NCBI GenBank assembly: GCA_032433765.1
Contig: JAVIAB010000092.1
Location: forward strand, 102,326,064-102,390,063
Reading direction: 5' to 3'
Origin: Megaustenia siamemsis
Lineage: Eukaryota > Mollusca > Gastropoda > Stylommatophora > Ariophantidae
Length of the DNA: 64,000 nucleotides
The notes under the pieces are model-generated. The model saw only the letters and a program-made list of their open reading frames with translations. It had not been told where the DNA came from and made no database searches. How positions within the stretch are numbered: position 1 is the stretch's first letter; every line of letters begins with the position of its first letter. The position numbers were made by a program, and so were the translations under genes. Positions 13,108-24,800 of this stretch are shown here, in pieces.

Positions 13108-13620
13108 GCCCAGGTAGCTCATCGGTCAGTGAACTAGACTAGTAAAGGACAAGAGTGATTTTGATCTTCCATGTTTATCCAGCATTAAATTATTGTAACG
13201 GATATTTTTATTACCCAGAGAGACACTGAGAAGAACATTGATGAGAGAGGCAAGAGCAGCAGGAATCGACTCCCTCAATGAGATAGAGCTGTTTGCACAG
13301 AACAGAGACAAATGGCGAGATTTGATAAAATATCTTTAAAAGAATTGAAAACTGCTAGAATAAAAATTTAGATAAGAGAAGGAGTATCTTGGTCTACGCC
13401 CTATGGGCCGGCTACGGCTCGAAAGGTCAATAGATAGATAGATATTTTTTATTCTGGGAAAGAAAAGCAACACCTGCTTAAAACTAACCCCATTACCTCA
13501 AAAGTCATGTGCAGAATGTCTATAGAAATGATGGTCACTAACACCATATACCTTGTCTGCCACGTAGCGTGATGCGGATCTTTTCTCTTTTTATTTTCCT
13601 TTTCTCATAACGCAGCAGTT
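13108..13620 (+). mobile_element. tRNA-derived SINE split by a LINE insertion
   Basis: The head at 13108-13212 (gtagctcatcggtcagtgaa, tRNA-like) and the body at 13447-13620 (ggtcactaacaccatat and an imperfect gccacgtagcgtga end) match a continuous SINE elsewhere (minus strand 19790-20040). A LINE tail sits between, bordered by a near-perfect duplication gatattttt-att. Confidence 0.65.
13213..13446 (+). mobile_element. LINE family L3 3' end inserted in SINE
   Basis: Encodes R-E-T-L-R-R-T-L-M-R-E-A-R-A-A-G-I-D-S-L then the untranslated tail tatgggccggctacggctcg and (GATA)n. This is a severely 5'-truncated copy, typical of target-primed reverse transcription. The same tail occurs at 16605-17110 and 58895-60620. 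Confidence 0.8.
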
Positions 13621-13894
13621 ATGCCAAAATGAAAAAATAAAAAGGGTACAATAAAAGGAACTCTCTTCTATAAATTCTTAACATTTCTGCCACTGTTGGG
13701 GTTTGTCAAGGAAGGGAGAGTGGCGGTGAACTAAAGGACTGGCGAATAAAGGGCGCATATGTAGTGCAGTCGCCACGAGGTTTAGGGGTAAGAATTTTTT
13801 TATGTATTTCACCTCAACAGGAAAAATAGATGTCTGAATTAAAGATAGACCTAAACGAGTTCCGTATTAAAGATAGAACTAAACTAGCTCCGAA

Positions 13895-14523
13895 TCGCGG
13901 AAAGCGCTAAGCCACATCCCTATCAAAGAAAGGGCTAAGCAATATCTGTACAAAGAATGCGCTAAGCCATATCCGTATAAAGTAAGGGCTAAGCAGCATC
14001 AGTACAAAGAATGCGCAAAGCAACATCCGTACAAAGAAAGGGCTAAGCAACATCAGTGTCAAAGAATGTGCTAAGCCACATTCGTACAAAGAAAGCGATA
14101 AGCCACATCAGTATCACAGAAAGCGCTAAGCAACATCCGTATCAAAGAAAGCGCTAAGCAACATCCGTATCAAAGAAAGCGCTAAGCAATATTCGCATCA
14201 AAGAAAGCGCTAAGCCATATTCGTATCACAGAATACGCTAAGCAACATCCGTACAAAGAAAAAAACTAAGCCACATCCGTATCAAAGAGTACGCTAAGCA
14301 ATATTCGCATCAAAGAAAGCGCTAAGCCATATTCGTATCACAGAATACGCTAAGCAACATCCATACAAAGAAAACGCTAAGCCACATTCGTATCAAAGAA
14401 AGCGCTAAGCTACATCCGTATCAAAGAACACGCTAAGCAACATCCGCACAAAGAATGTGCTAAGCCACATCCGTATCACAGAAAACGCTAAGCAACATCC
14501 GTACAAAGAAAGCGCTAAGCTAA
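13895..14523. repeat. 27/28-bp minisatellite, about 22 units
   Basis: Consensus gctaagcaacatccgtatca followed by aagaaagc. Units vary by a few substitutions and 1-base indels, more than in the 33-bp array, so it is older. A minus-strand ORF at 13907-14089 is a by-product. Confidence 0.92.
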
Positions 14524-14959
14524 ATTTCTAAGAGAGACGGAAAGTACTCGTCACTGCCTGTGGCAGATCATGTTTTAATGTCAGTATTTTTCTTACACTG
14601 TAGACACTTAAAACGGGTGATGTTAGTGTTCAGTCAGGATATCATGAGGAAGGATGTCTCATGTTTTGGATATAAATGTACAGACATCGCGGTTTGTCGT
14701 TAACTGGAGCACCAGAGAATCCTCCACGCCCACTTTACGTCCTTCTATGGGTAGAATTGAATATGAATAGTTGCCTGGCGAACGGAGTAGAGGAAGAAGA
14801 TAACGTCAGGCAGCTCTCCCTTTTGAGGGGAAATATAACTTCAATACCTATATTTAGGAAGCTGGAACTGTTTTCGAAACCGTCAGAATATGAAATCATC
14901 ACAGCTGGAAATTTACCTCGGACCAGTTGGCCAGAAAGTGAGCGCATTCAACATTAGGT

Positions 14960-15330
14960 CAGCGCTAGATTCAAATAAATGCCTGAACAAAAATACTCTG
15001 TGTACAATGGAATGCATTCAAGACTAATATTACATTAAGAGTAATGGCCATGCAACCAAAGATCTCAATGCAATTAAAGAAATAAGATGGATTTATGTCC
15101 ATATGTGCTGAGAGGAGACAAAAAGAGAATTCCAAAACAGGCTCTTCTATGGGAAATATCAGGATACAGAAAAAAAGACCCAACGAGACATTAAAAATAA
15201 CACTTATAAGAGAAGCAAAGTTAGCAGGCATCGATTCATTAGATAAGATCGAACATCTCGCCCAGAATAGATATGGGTGGCGAAAGATACTACAAGCTCT
15301 ATGCGACGTCTAACGACACGGGAATGAACA
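14960..15330 (+). mobile_element. Old LINE L3-like 3' coding fragment
   Basis: The frame at 15095-15313 ends K-R-P-N-E-T-L-K-I-T-L-I-R-E-A-K-L-A-G-I, clearly related to the tail of L3 (13213, 58895). It also carries D-S-L-D-K-I-E-H-L-A-Q-N-R. The untranslated end and GATA tail are not recognisable. Upstream pieces read as frame-shifted LINE. Confidence 0.65.
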
Positions 15331-15489
15331 AGAATCCAACAGAAACAGAAGACCATCTTAGGTTACAAGTATGGAGCAAAAGTAGGTGGCTTGCCATGAA
15401 GCACTTCCATTCAGACACTCGGTTTGAAAAAAATTGTTGCCCCGTATATGTTTAAGAATGGCCTAATTTCATTACCTAATGACAATCAA

Positions 15490-16085
15490 GGTTAGAGAGG
15501 ATTTCACCTGTGTTTTGCGTGACATTGCGCGTGCAAACTCTGCAGGAAGACCTATACAGGTGAAGTAGACGGTTAAGTGATCGTTTTAGCGAGCATCTCT
15601 GCAACATCTCACTTAATTCTAGTATTCATGTGGCAGTCCATTTAATTTCTCCTGACCGTCCTGACTCTACGACATCCATGTTATTAATATGTTCTCATTC
15701 CCTTCTGATGAACGCAGTCTGTTCGCTCTAGAGAACCGTCTTAAAGCTTGCTTTGGATCGCTAAACCTATGTAGGATTGACGCTTTTCATTATTTTTTTT
15801 TATTGCACTACTTTTCTTTATTTAATGTTATTGCACATTTTAGGAGACATTATTTTATATGGTTTGAGAACAGTTCTTGTTTCGTTTTATCATGCTGCCA
15901 TAAGACGCCTCATTTTGAGTATATTCTCATAAAGGCGTTACATATCAACCTTTTACATTTCTTCCGAATCTTACGATTTGTATTCTGTTATGATTGTTTG
16001 TCTGTCGTCCCGGTTGAAGAACTTATTGTCGAAACGGTGGTTCTTTCTTTGACTTTGTCTTGTTCAGAAAGTTGAAACCTTCAGG
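15490..16085 (+). mobile_element. Penelope-like element remnant (GIY-YIG end)
   Basis: Frames around 15560-15660 read L-S-D-R-F-S-E-H-L-C-N-I-S-L-N-S and H-V-A-V-H-L-I-S-P, the pattern of the GIY-YIG endonuclease tail of Penelope-like elements. This is followed by L-E-N-R-L-K-A-C-F-G-S-L-N-L, matching the family's last conserved block. Near 16012-16040 is ttgaagaacttattgtcgaa, a hammerhead-like motif often found at Penelope ends. There are several frameshifts; the element is dead. Confidence 0.6.
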
Positions 16086-16284
16086 TTTTTTACTTTTATT
16101 ATAGGTAGACAACATAAAAAAATAGACCTGTGGGTCTCCAAGCGTAGATACCAATTCATTGTAAGCTACAACCAGGATCTTGCAAATAGCTCGAATAAAG
16201 TGAAAACCCTAAAAATGCTCAAGGACTATTGTGGTGTTGCTTACTTTGGACGTTACCGCCTCTCAACACATGCGCGATTCACGT

Positions 16285-16604
16285 CAAGAAATGGATGGGT
16301 TAACAGACATATTTTTGTCTAGGATTTACATTGGAAAGAGTGGATGGGTTAACAGTTATTTTTGTCTAGGATTTACAATCAAAAGACTGGATGGGTTAAC
16401 AGTCATATTTTTGTCTAGGATTTACATTGGAAAGAGTAGATGGGTTAACAGTTATTTTTGTCTAGGATTTACAATCAAAAGAGTAGATGGGTTAACAGTC
16501 ATTTTTGTCTAGGATTTACAATAAAAAGAGTAGATGGGTTAACAGTCATTTTTGTCTAGGATTTATAATCAAAAGAGTGCACTGGTTAGCAGTCAATTTT
16601 TATC
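16285..16604. repeat. 47-bp minisatellite, about 7 units
   Basis: The unit is gatgggttaacagtcatttt, then tgtctaggatttacaatc, then aaaagagta. Some units have taca-ttgg in place of tacaatca. The array abuts the truncated 5' end of the LINE at 16605. Confidence 0.92.
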
Positions 16605-17110
16605 TAGGATTGTATGATATACGAATGCGTGTGAAAGCTGGAAAACAACAAGAGACATAGAAACAAAGTTGAACGCATTCGAAAATAAATGTCTAAGGAA
16701 AATACTTGGTACAGCGTGGAACGAATTCAAAATAAACGAGGAAATTAGCAAAATTGCAAATTAACCACTAATATCTTCAGTAATAAAGAAAAAAACGATG
16801 GTCATATGTTGGACATGTGATGAGGTGAGATAATAACCGAATAGCAAAGCAAGCCCTCATGTGGGAAACAACTGGTAAGAGGAAAAGAGGAAGACCCAGA
16901 GAGACACTGAGAAGAACATTGATGAGAGAGGAATCGGCTCCCTCAATCAGATAGAGCTGCTTGCACAGAACAGAGACAAATGGCGAGATTTGATCAAATA
17001 TGTTTAAAAGAATTGGAAACTGCTAGAACAAAAATTTAGATAAGAGGAGTATCTTGGTCTACGCCCTATGGGCCGGCTACGGCTCGAAAGGTCAATAGAT
17101 AGATAGATAT
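16605..17110 (+). mobile_element. LINE family L3, 5'-truncated
   Basis: Encodes, with frameshifts, Y-E-C-V then the K-C-L-R-K-I-L-type region, K-K-R-W-S-Y-V-G-H-type region, and the R-E-T-L-R-R-T-L tail, ending with the hairpin gccggctacggc (around 17071) and (GATA)n. Its (GATA)n passes directly into the pentanucleotide repeat at 17111. Confidence 0.8.
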
Positions 17111-17335
17111 GATAGATATGATGTATAATATGATATGATATGAATGATATGTTATGATACGATACGATATGATACGATACGATACGATATGATATGATAT
17201 GATATGATATGATACGATACGATACTATGCGATGCGATACGATACGATATGATTGGTATGGTATGGTATGATACGGTATGGTACGGTACAGTACGGCATG
17301 GTATGGTATGTTATGGTATGGTATGGTATGGTATT
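17097..17335. repeat. Degenerate GATAT/GATAC/GGTAT pentanucleotide repeat
   Basis: The repeat starts in the (GATA)n tail of the LINE and changes gradually from gatat to gatac to ggtat or ggtac, indicating growth from the retroposon tail followed by spread of variants. Confidence 0.9.
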
Positions 17336-17499
17336 TATATATGCAAGCCTATTTATTTTTCGTATATTATAATTTTCCCATATTATTTATTCCTGTCAAC
17401 TAAATAAAGATTAGACTCTTCGTTGACAATCAAACAGAAAAGATGAGAAATTCATCGATTTCCAGCCGTCACATCTGATAATAGCAAACCTAGTCTATT

Positions 17500-18060
17500 C
17501 TCTTCTTCTTCAGCGATCAGCTTTTACTATGCGTTTAGACATGTAGACCAGCATAGGCCACAACCAAAGCGGTGCGTTTGATGTCTTCACCTCTTCCCCA
17601 TAACTTGTCATTGTTTCAGTGGGCCATGTTTGTGTTTTAATGGTATCGAGAGTGCTGCAGTCTTGTAGGATATGTCCTGGAGCTTGCCTGGACGCTTCGC
17701 AGTCGTATGTTGCAGAGTCACTGAGTCATATCGTGTGTAGGTGAGCTCTGAGGCCACCATTTTCTGAATATGAATCTCTTCGTCTGCTCATGACTACTGA
17801 GTTAGTTTAAACCGTCGTGTTCTGGTTCATATTTTCCATGTAACTCTCTTCCATCTGTTTTTTCAGGCAGGATTGTCTTTATATTTTGTTTAGGCTCTGG
17901 GATTGCTTGGACCGCTGAATGCTGTCACCTGCTTTTGCGGGTTCATCTGCTTTCTCGCCTGATCTAAGAACATGGACATGAATAGGGCATCTCAATGACG
18001 CTCTTTGTGTTTGTCTGTGCTGTTGAATTTAGTTACTGAAATAGTAAGCAATAAAGGTTA
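17500..18060 (-). mobile_element. Non-LTR retrotransposon C-terminal remnant with Cys-rich end
   Basis: The minus strand reads C-E-A-S-R-Q-A-P-G-H-I-L-Q-D-C-S-T-L-D-T, a C-x(n)-H-x(n)-C end common after the RNase H domain of I/Jockey-type LINEs, and ends in a (GAA)n tail near 17500. Upstream frames are fragmentary. Confidence 0.55.
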
Positions 18061-19448
18061 GTTGGGCAGCATATGGGAGATAATTCAGTGCTTTATTAAT
18101 TCGATGCTGAACTATAGAAATAAAAATCTAAGAGGCTAGCGCTTTTTTTCCTCACCTCTACAAGCGAATCATCATTGATTTTATTACAACAATCAACTTC
18201 TACGATCTACAGAAGAGTATCTGTTAATGAACGAACTTCAGAATCGGCTCACATTAAACGCTGACTATACACATAGACGCATTCTCTAAGCAGGTAAACA
18301 TTGGCACACCTTTCAGATTCCTGTTATATCCTCATTATTCTGGAATTTTTTACTTTCTAATTTTTTCCCCACTAAATCGGTTTTCTTTTCAACTTATACA
18401 CCTCCTACGCCACTTTCTCTGTCTACCTTCTCTCTCTCTTTCCGATACACTATCCTCGGAAGCAGGTAGCCAGTCTATCCTGACACGTTCTCTACCAAAT
18501 TAGACAAGCAGCCGTTTTTGCACACACCCTGGTTAAAAAGCAGGTACCACCCTCTTGTTACATTATCTTACCTTGAGTTAGTTTTCTCTCTCTCTCTTTC
18601 TCTCTTACACTCTTTCTTTCTTTTCATAAGTACGTAAATACCCCAAACTTCATTACTATTTCTCTCGTTTCTATTTCTCCCTGAACTCCGTCCATGCCTA
18701 CACGCCTAAAGCACAACTAGCTTCAACCCTCGACAGCAGCAGTGGTCGACACTGACTGTTTTAAGCAGGGTATGTGTTCTATTTATGTCCTGTTTGAGCT
18801 CAAATTTGCGCGTGAGAGTCATTTTTAGCTGATTTCCGCATTCCGCGCGGTAAATGTAAGTTTAGGAAGCAGTTTTTCAACGCAAAAAAATAAGTAAATT
18901 AACCAAGTAAGTTGTTTATTCTTTGGGAGCTTGGTAGCTTGCCGTTCTTCATATTATCAAGGTATTTCAGTTGCTTAACTTATATTTTGTGGTCACTGAT
19001 TTGATGCAATTATAGTTAATGAACGTAAATCATAGAGACTTATTAGGTAAGTACTTAGATTAATGTAGATGTTACATATATGGTTTGAAACAAAAATATT
19101 GTCAATACTGAAATTAACCAACTTTATCATGGACATTAGAATGAATGAACAATACGTTCGTTACAGATAACATAAAAGGTATATGAAATTTCATACATTT
19201 ATGAGTTCGGAGAAATATATTGTAAAATGCCGACAGAGTTCTGTGAAAAGTGTGGTTGGTAGACTATTATGACAAACGCCGAGAAAAGAAGTTATCCATG
19301 AACTTTCAGGATAGAGAGTTGCGGAGCGGCATGATCGTGTAGCGAGGTTGTCACTGCACTGATGTTTACAATGATCAGTAGAAGTTGTTTTACTTGTAGA
19401 TGACATGCTATAACATTGGTTGATGAGAACATATACAGATTTGAGCAA
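18061..19448. other. No gene seen
   Basis: Includes (CT)n at 18575-18605 and pyrimidine-rich DNA at 18350-18680. The ORF at 19191-19448 (minus) only runs into the LINE tail. Confidence 0.5.
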
Positions 19449-19735
19449 ACATCATCATCATCATCATCATCGAGTGCCGTCTCCGCAACGAAGGTTGGCT
19501 ACCATGGGTAGCCATTCCACTCTGTTTCTTGCTTTGATGGTGCAGGTTGTCATATATTGACTTGTCCATCTTTTGATGTTACTCATCCATGTTAGTCTCG
19601 GTCTGCCTCTGCCTCTTTTACCTTGTATTTTCCCTTCCAATATTACTTTTAGTAGGCTGTTGTGTCTTTTAACGTGTCCCAAAAATGTTATTTGTCTTGT
19701 CTTAATTGTATTTTGAGCAAACAACAGTCTTTTTT
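19449..19735 (-). mobile_element. LINE family L1 3' end
   Basis: The minus-strand frame encodes T-R-Q-I-T-F-L-G-H-V-K-R-H-N-S-L-L-K-V-I and the G-R-G-R-P-R-L-T-W region. It terminates in cgttgcggagacggcactcg and (ATG)n. It is close in sequence to the 38872 copy. Confidence 0.85.
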
Positions 19736-19789
19736 TTCTTTTAGGTTATTGCTGGTAGATGGCAAGTACAGATTAGAGTTAAAAAAGGT

Positions 19790-20040
19790 AAAGAGCCCCG
19801 TCACGCCAAGTGGCGTATAGGGAATATGATGTTAGTGACCATAATTTTTATAGACCTTCGGCACATGATTTTTCGGATAATGTGGTCGGTATTACGCCAG
19901 TGCCGTTTTACTTTCCGATACAAAAATCCAGTACTTCTTTAAGGCTGGGTGAACCTGGATGCCGTGATAAGGATCGAACCTGACGCTCTTGTCCTTTGTA
20001 GTCAAGTTCACTAACCACTGAGCTATCACGGCTCCCACAG
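19790..20040 (-). mobile_element. tRNA-derived SINE, family S-B
   Basis: The minus-strand head has A box TAGCTCAGTGG (20015-20025) and B box GGTTCGATCC (19971-19980). The body contains cacccagcct and ggtcactaacatcatattcc, and the tail is CTTTACC-type. A second good copy is at 43360-43620; the body also occurs at 31810 and 13447. Confidence 0.85.
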
Positions 20041-20349
20041 GTTAGAGTGAGTTTTTAAAAAAGCAGCTGGTTTCTTCCAGATTATTGCTGGTAGAGGACA
20101 AACGTTACGACAGACCAGCAGGTAGCGAACGGATTATTTCCCTTTTTTCATGTATTAGGTTGTATTCAAACATTTCACATAATTTGCTTTTTAATTATAT
20201 CGTGCATAAATGAAAAGAAAGAAACAAACAAACAAAAACAATACTTTTGCGTTGTATCTTATCAATATAACTGTAACGGATTCTAGTTCGTATACAGACG
20301 CTCCATACTCAATCTGTAGTTGCTTCCGTCAATTATAGTTGATAATGGA

Positions 20350-21060
20350 TTTTGCAGAGCCCCTAGGAAATGTTATTTTTTCTTTTCTTCCACATCAAAC
20401 TCTCTGTCTGCTCCTTGCTTGAGTTGAAGAAACAGAGTGTGTTTCCAAAGATTATTGTCTGCAGCTATCTTTTCCCAAGCTGCAGGGATTATGTTCAAAG
20501 TCTTCATGTCACGTGTTTTATTTGTCTAAAAATCGAGGGCGCCCCTTAGTACTTTTGCTGCCTGCTGGTTGTCCATAAAGTATACTTTTTGGTATGCGAC
20601 CATCTTTCATACAGTGTAAGTGGCCAAATCAGCGTAAACTACGTTGTATGATAAACGTGTAGATGTTCGTGAGGCTTGTGCTAATGTGGGCCTCCACGTT
20701 TGTCACTTTGTCCTTCCATGTGATATCAAGAAAGAATACGGCGCTGGCATCGCATACAGAATGCATTTAGCCGTATCTCTTGCTGCTTTGCATAAGCTGT
20801 CCATGGTTCTCTACAATATACAAGGAGGTTGATGATGCGGGAGTTGTAAACTGTGATCTTTGCTTTAATTGCCAGTTTGCTGTTTTGCCAAACGCGCCTT
20901 GTAATGCAGGCGAGGTGGTAGTAGTATTACCAAAGCGGGTGTTAATTTCTGTATCTAAAGATAGTTTGTCGTTAATGATAGACCCCAGGTAGCAATACTG
21001 TTGCACGACATCGAGTTTGTAGTTGTCGATAAAGACAGCAGGTGTAGCTTTAAATCAACA
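20350..21060 (-). mobile_element. LINE family L5 3' region, decayed
   Basis: The minus strand encodes Q-Q-Y-C-Y-L-G-S-I-I-N-D-K-L-S-L-D-T-E-I (20767-21006) and then the 3' frames homologous to the + copy at 42770-43300 (K-D-G-x-I-P-K and G-Q-Q/P-A). Stops and frame breaks are frequent. Confidence 0.7.
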
Positions 21061-21580
21061 TGTAACCTGATACTTATCTATCACGGTTAATAGTAACTTA
21101 ATAAATGAAGAGCAGCAATCCCACTAGCAATAAGTACTTCTATTTCATACTGACAATAGTGTTCAATAGAATGCACTAACAGTAGTAGACCCAATTTGTC
21201 TTTCGGGGTTTGGTATAGATGTAATTGAGATACTCGACTTGAAACATCGATAATGAAAGATTTCCTCTCGGTAAGACTGACAAGGATCAGTATCCCTTAC
21301 AGACTGCACTAACTAAATGACAACATTTAAATCTACACACTAACTTATCGTTAAATCCTAAGCGCACTCAGAGCTATAAAAATTCTCATATTCAATATTA
21401 AAATAAGCCTAATTATTATGGAATAAAAGCGAACGTCTAAAATAAACGTAATGATTATTATATACAATTTAAACAGATGAGAGGTTTTGTGTATATAAAA
21501 TATCATTATTAAAATATGCATTTATATTCCACAGGTGGATAAAATCACCTCTCCACCTGACAGAGGCCAAGGAAAGCGTC

Positions 21581-21823
21581 ATGGATAACTTTGACCCAAG
21601 CGCCCTCTTGAGCAGGGATAAACGCTATGTCGTGACTCAAAGCCTGGTGGAACAAAGTCGACTTGCGGTTCTCTACATAATCTTCATAATTCTCATCCTC
21701 CTCATCAACGTCTTCATCATTGTCATTATTCTGATGTCCAAAGCGATGAGAGCCAGTTCCAGGCATATCCTGATTATCAGTGTTTGTCTTGGGGATCTAC
21801 TCATGGGCGTGTTTGTTCTGCCA
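21581..21823 (+). CDS. GPCR exon 1: N terminus, TM1, inner loop 1, TM2
   Basis: The exon has 81 codons from the ATG at 21581 to a phase-0 donor (gtaagt at 21824). Residues 28-52 form TM1 and contain the L-I-N-V-F motif. Residues 61-81 form TM2 with the C-L-G-D-L-L motif and a terminal proline. This ATG is the first in frame, and a pyrimidine-poor acceptor-like AG ends at 21534, so the first coding exon may begin there with 46 bases of UTR. The reading frame runs on past the donor to 21937, but that part loses membrane character. Confidence 0.8.
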
Positions 21824-24800
21824 GTAAGTGAACTTTATCTTTCATTTACTCAATCATTCGCTTCTGCATTCTTCCCTCCCACTACCTTTACCTGGCCACA
21901 GACCTACAAAGAAATTAATGGCGTGCACGACACGTGACGTCATGTAAGGATAAGTTCCATCAATTCGTGCTGTCCTTGCCCATCCGTTGCATGGTCCCCC
22001 CCCCATTTATGCCCAACACTGTCCATCTCTCTTTTCAATGTCTTCCGCCAGATTGTCTTTGCTCAGTCTCTCTCATTCCCTTCTGGGTCCAGTACGTTGC
22101 AGTTCTTATAATTGGTCCTGGATCTCTTCTGGGCACTCTTCTGACAGACTCTTCCACACCACATCTAGCATTAGTCTCCATAAGTCACACACACACACAC
22201 ACACACATGCGAACACACACACACACACATATGGTCCCTGGGTGTTCTACACTATTTCTGGTTTTACGTTCGCACTTTTTTCTTTATATCACTATTTAAT
22301 TATCGATGTAGTTATCTTCCAGCCTTAAATAGATTCAAGATTTTTTTCTGGAAATTCGGTCGGACTGCCTCGGTACTGACACATACAAATGCGTTATATG
22401 TTCATATAAAGTATGTGTTCTAGCACCATTCTCTCTCTCTCTCTCTCTTTAAACGCATTAAGCAATGCTTTGTGAGAATTCTTTGCTTACAAAATTATAC
22501 CTTTCATTTTAGTTTATCTTTAGTAGATTTATCATCTTTATTGCACATCGGACAATTCAATAATGTTTAGCTCCCCTCCCAAACTCCTACCCACACGTGC
22601 AGGTACTCACAGTCTCGCTAGTTGCCGTTTTCTCCACACGCTTAGCGAAAGGACGGTAGGCGATTTCAGTTCAGATGCACAAGATGGTGAAGAATTTGAA
22701 AATGCTTGGGAAGTTGGTAATTGTTTTGATTTATATCTCTTAATTAACGAATTTTGCTTCGACAGCGGCCAAGTGATTCCTACTCTTTTCGACTTCTCAA
22801 TAGACCCATCATCTCTGAAAATGTCCATGAAGATGAGCAACATTTCTATAATCTCATTTTGTGTGTTTCTAAATGTATTAAGCTGGGTTCATTTTATAAA
22901 GTTCTCTCTTTTATAATGAACAACTAATGTTTTAGTAGACTCAATGTTAATAATTTACTGAACACTACTAGGTAAAGCGACATATTCGTAGCAAAGAGCA
23001 GCAATTTTACTTAACAAATCAACATCAAAAACCCAAAACCGCCCTCCTACAGGTGTTACAGGTTAGCTCAAAGTAAGGTAAGCTCATCCAGAAAAAAAAG
23101 CAACCAATGTGTAACACACGTTAAATGTATGCGTAACTCGGTCACAAAGTTAGTCTTTAATGTTGAGATAGAGCTAGAGGTATATTATATAAGGCTCTTA
23201 TGTAGGAAGAGGGGGCAACAGTGGTGAATATCAACAGGGGACAAGAGTGGAGCATATCAATAGGGGGACAACAGTGGAGTATATCAATAGGGGGACAACA
23301 GTAGAGTATATCAATAGGGGGACAACAGTGGAGAATATTAATAGGGGAACAATCGTGTAAGATCAAAAGGGGACAACAGTGGAGAATATCAAGAGGGATA
23401 CAACATTGGAGCATATCAATAGGAGGACAACAGTGGAGAATATGAAGATGGTGATAACAGTGGAGCATATCAATAGGGGGACAACAGTGGAGCATATCAA
23501 TAGGGGGACAACAGTGGAGCATATCAATAGGGGGACAACAGTGGAGAATATGAAGATGGTGATAACAGTGGAGCATATGAAGGGGAAGGACAACAGTGGA
23601 ACACATCAATCGGAGAGGGACAACAGTGGAGTATATCAGGTGGGGGTATGGGACAACAATGGATCATATCAGTGGAGTAGGGGATATCATCATCATCATC
23701 GAGTGCCGTCTCCGCAACGAAGGTTGGCTATCATGGAGCGCCATTCTGCTCTGTTTCTTGCTTTGATGGTGCAGGTTGTCATAGGCTGATTTGTCCATCT
23801 TTTGATGTTACTCGCCCATGTTAGTCTTGATCTGCCTCTGTCTCTTTTACTTGTATTTTCCCCTCCAGGATTACTTTTAGTAGGCTGTTGTGTCTTTTAA
23901 CATGGCGCAAAATCGCATTTGTCTTGTTTGAATTGTGTTTAGTAGTTCTCTTTTCATTTTTAGTTGTTTTAAGACTTCATCGTTTGTTTTCTTTTCCTTC
24001 CATCCAATTCTACTTATTCTTCTATATATCCTATTCGTATAAATATATATATATATATATATATATTTATGAATAGGGGACACAGTAGAGCATATTAGTT
24101 GGGGAGGCGGGGGGAGGGGAGGGAAGCGGACCATAAATCAAGTGGGGAAAGGGGACAACAGTAGAGCACACCAAGAGAGGAGGGACAACAGCGACAAATA
24201 TCAAGAGGGGAAAAATAGTGGAGCATATCAAGAGGGGAACAAGAGAGGAACAATAGTGGACCATATCACTGGTGGGGGGTAATAGTGTAGTATACAACTA
24301 TAATTGACATCGGTGTGATAGATACTGAAGAAAGGAAACGAGGGCGTCACGATTTTTTGTTTCATTTTCTGAAATAAATTATGATTATTTGATAGCTATA
24401 ATATTATTATTGTTCTTTCGTTTATTTGTTTGTTTGTTTGCTTATTTGTTGGTTTGTTTGTTTAGGATGTCTAACAGTTTCATTTCTGCTTACGCTCTAG
24501 AATAGTGATAATAGCAGAAGACATAATTTAGTAATAATGAGTTTATTACATTTAATATGATTGATCACATAGATTGTATTTCGCTTAATACAATGAATGT
24601 AACTGATCACATCTACAGGTAGCCGATAGTCTGTAATAAACATATTACAATGAATGTAACTGATCACATCTACAGATATCAGATAGTCTGTAATAAACAT
24701 ATTACAATGAATGTAACTGATCACATCTACATGTATCAGATAGTCTGTAATAAACATATTACAATGAATGTAACTGATCACATCTACAGGTATCAGATAG

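Noticed and set aside
15689..16075. 128-codon hydrophobic ORF as a membrane protein
   Set aside because: Its start reads the last conserved block of a Penelope-like element in frame. The rest is AT-rich 3' flank.
19971..20025. Possible tRNA genes from A and B boxes (also 9258, 27717, 38340, 43550, 61597)
   Set aside because: None closes a 7-bp acceptor stem with a proper T arm and anticodon arm, and each is followed by a SINE body with a simple tail.
21934..22328. Two overlapping + ORFs of 113-121 codons after exon 1
   Set aside because: They run through the (CA)n repeat inside intron 1; the exon 1 donor and exon 2 acceptor fit the receptor frame without them.
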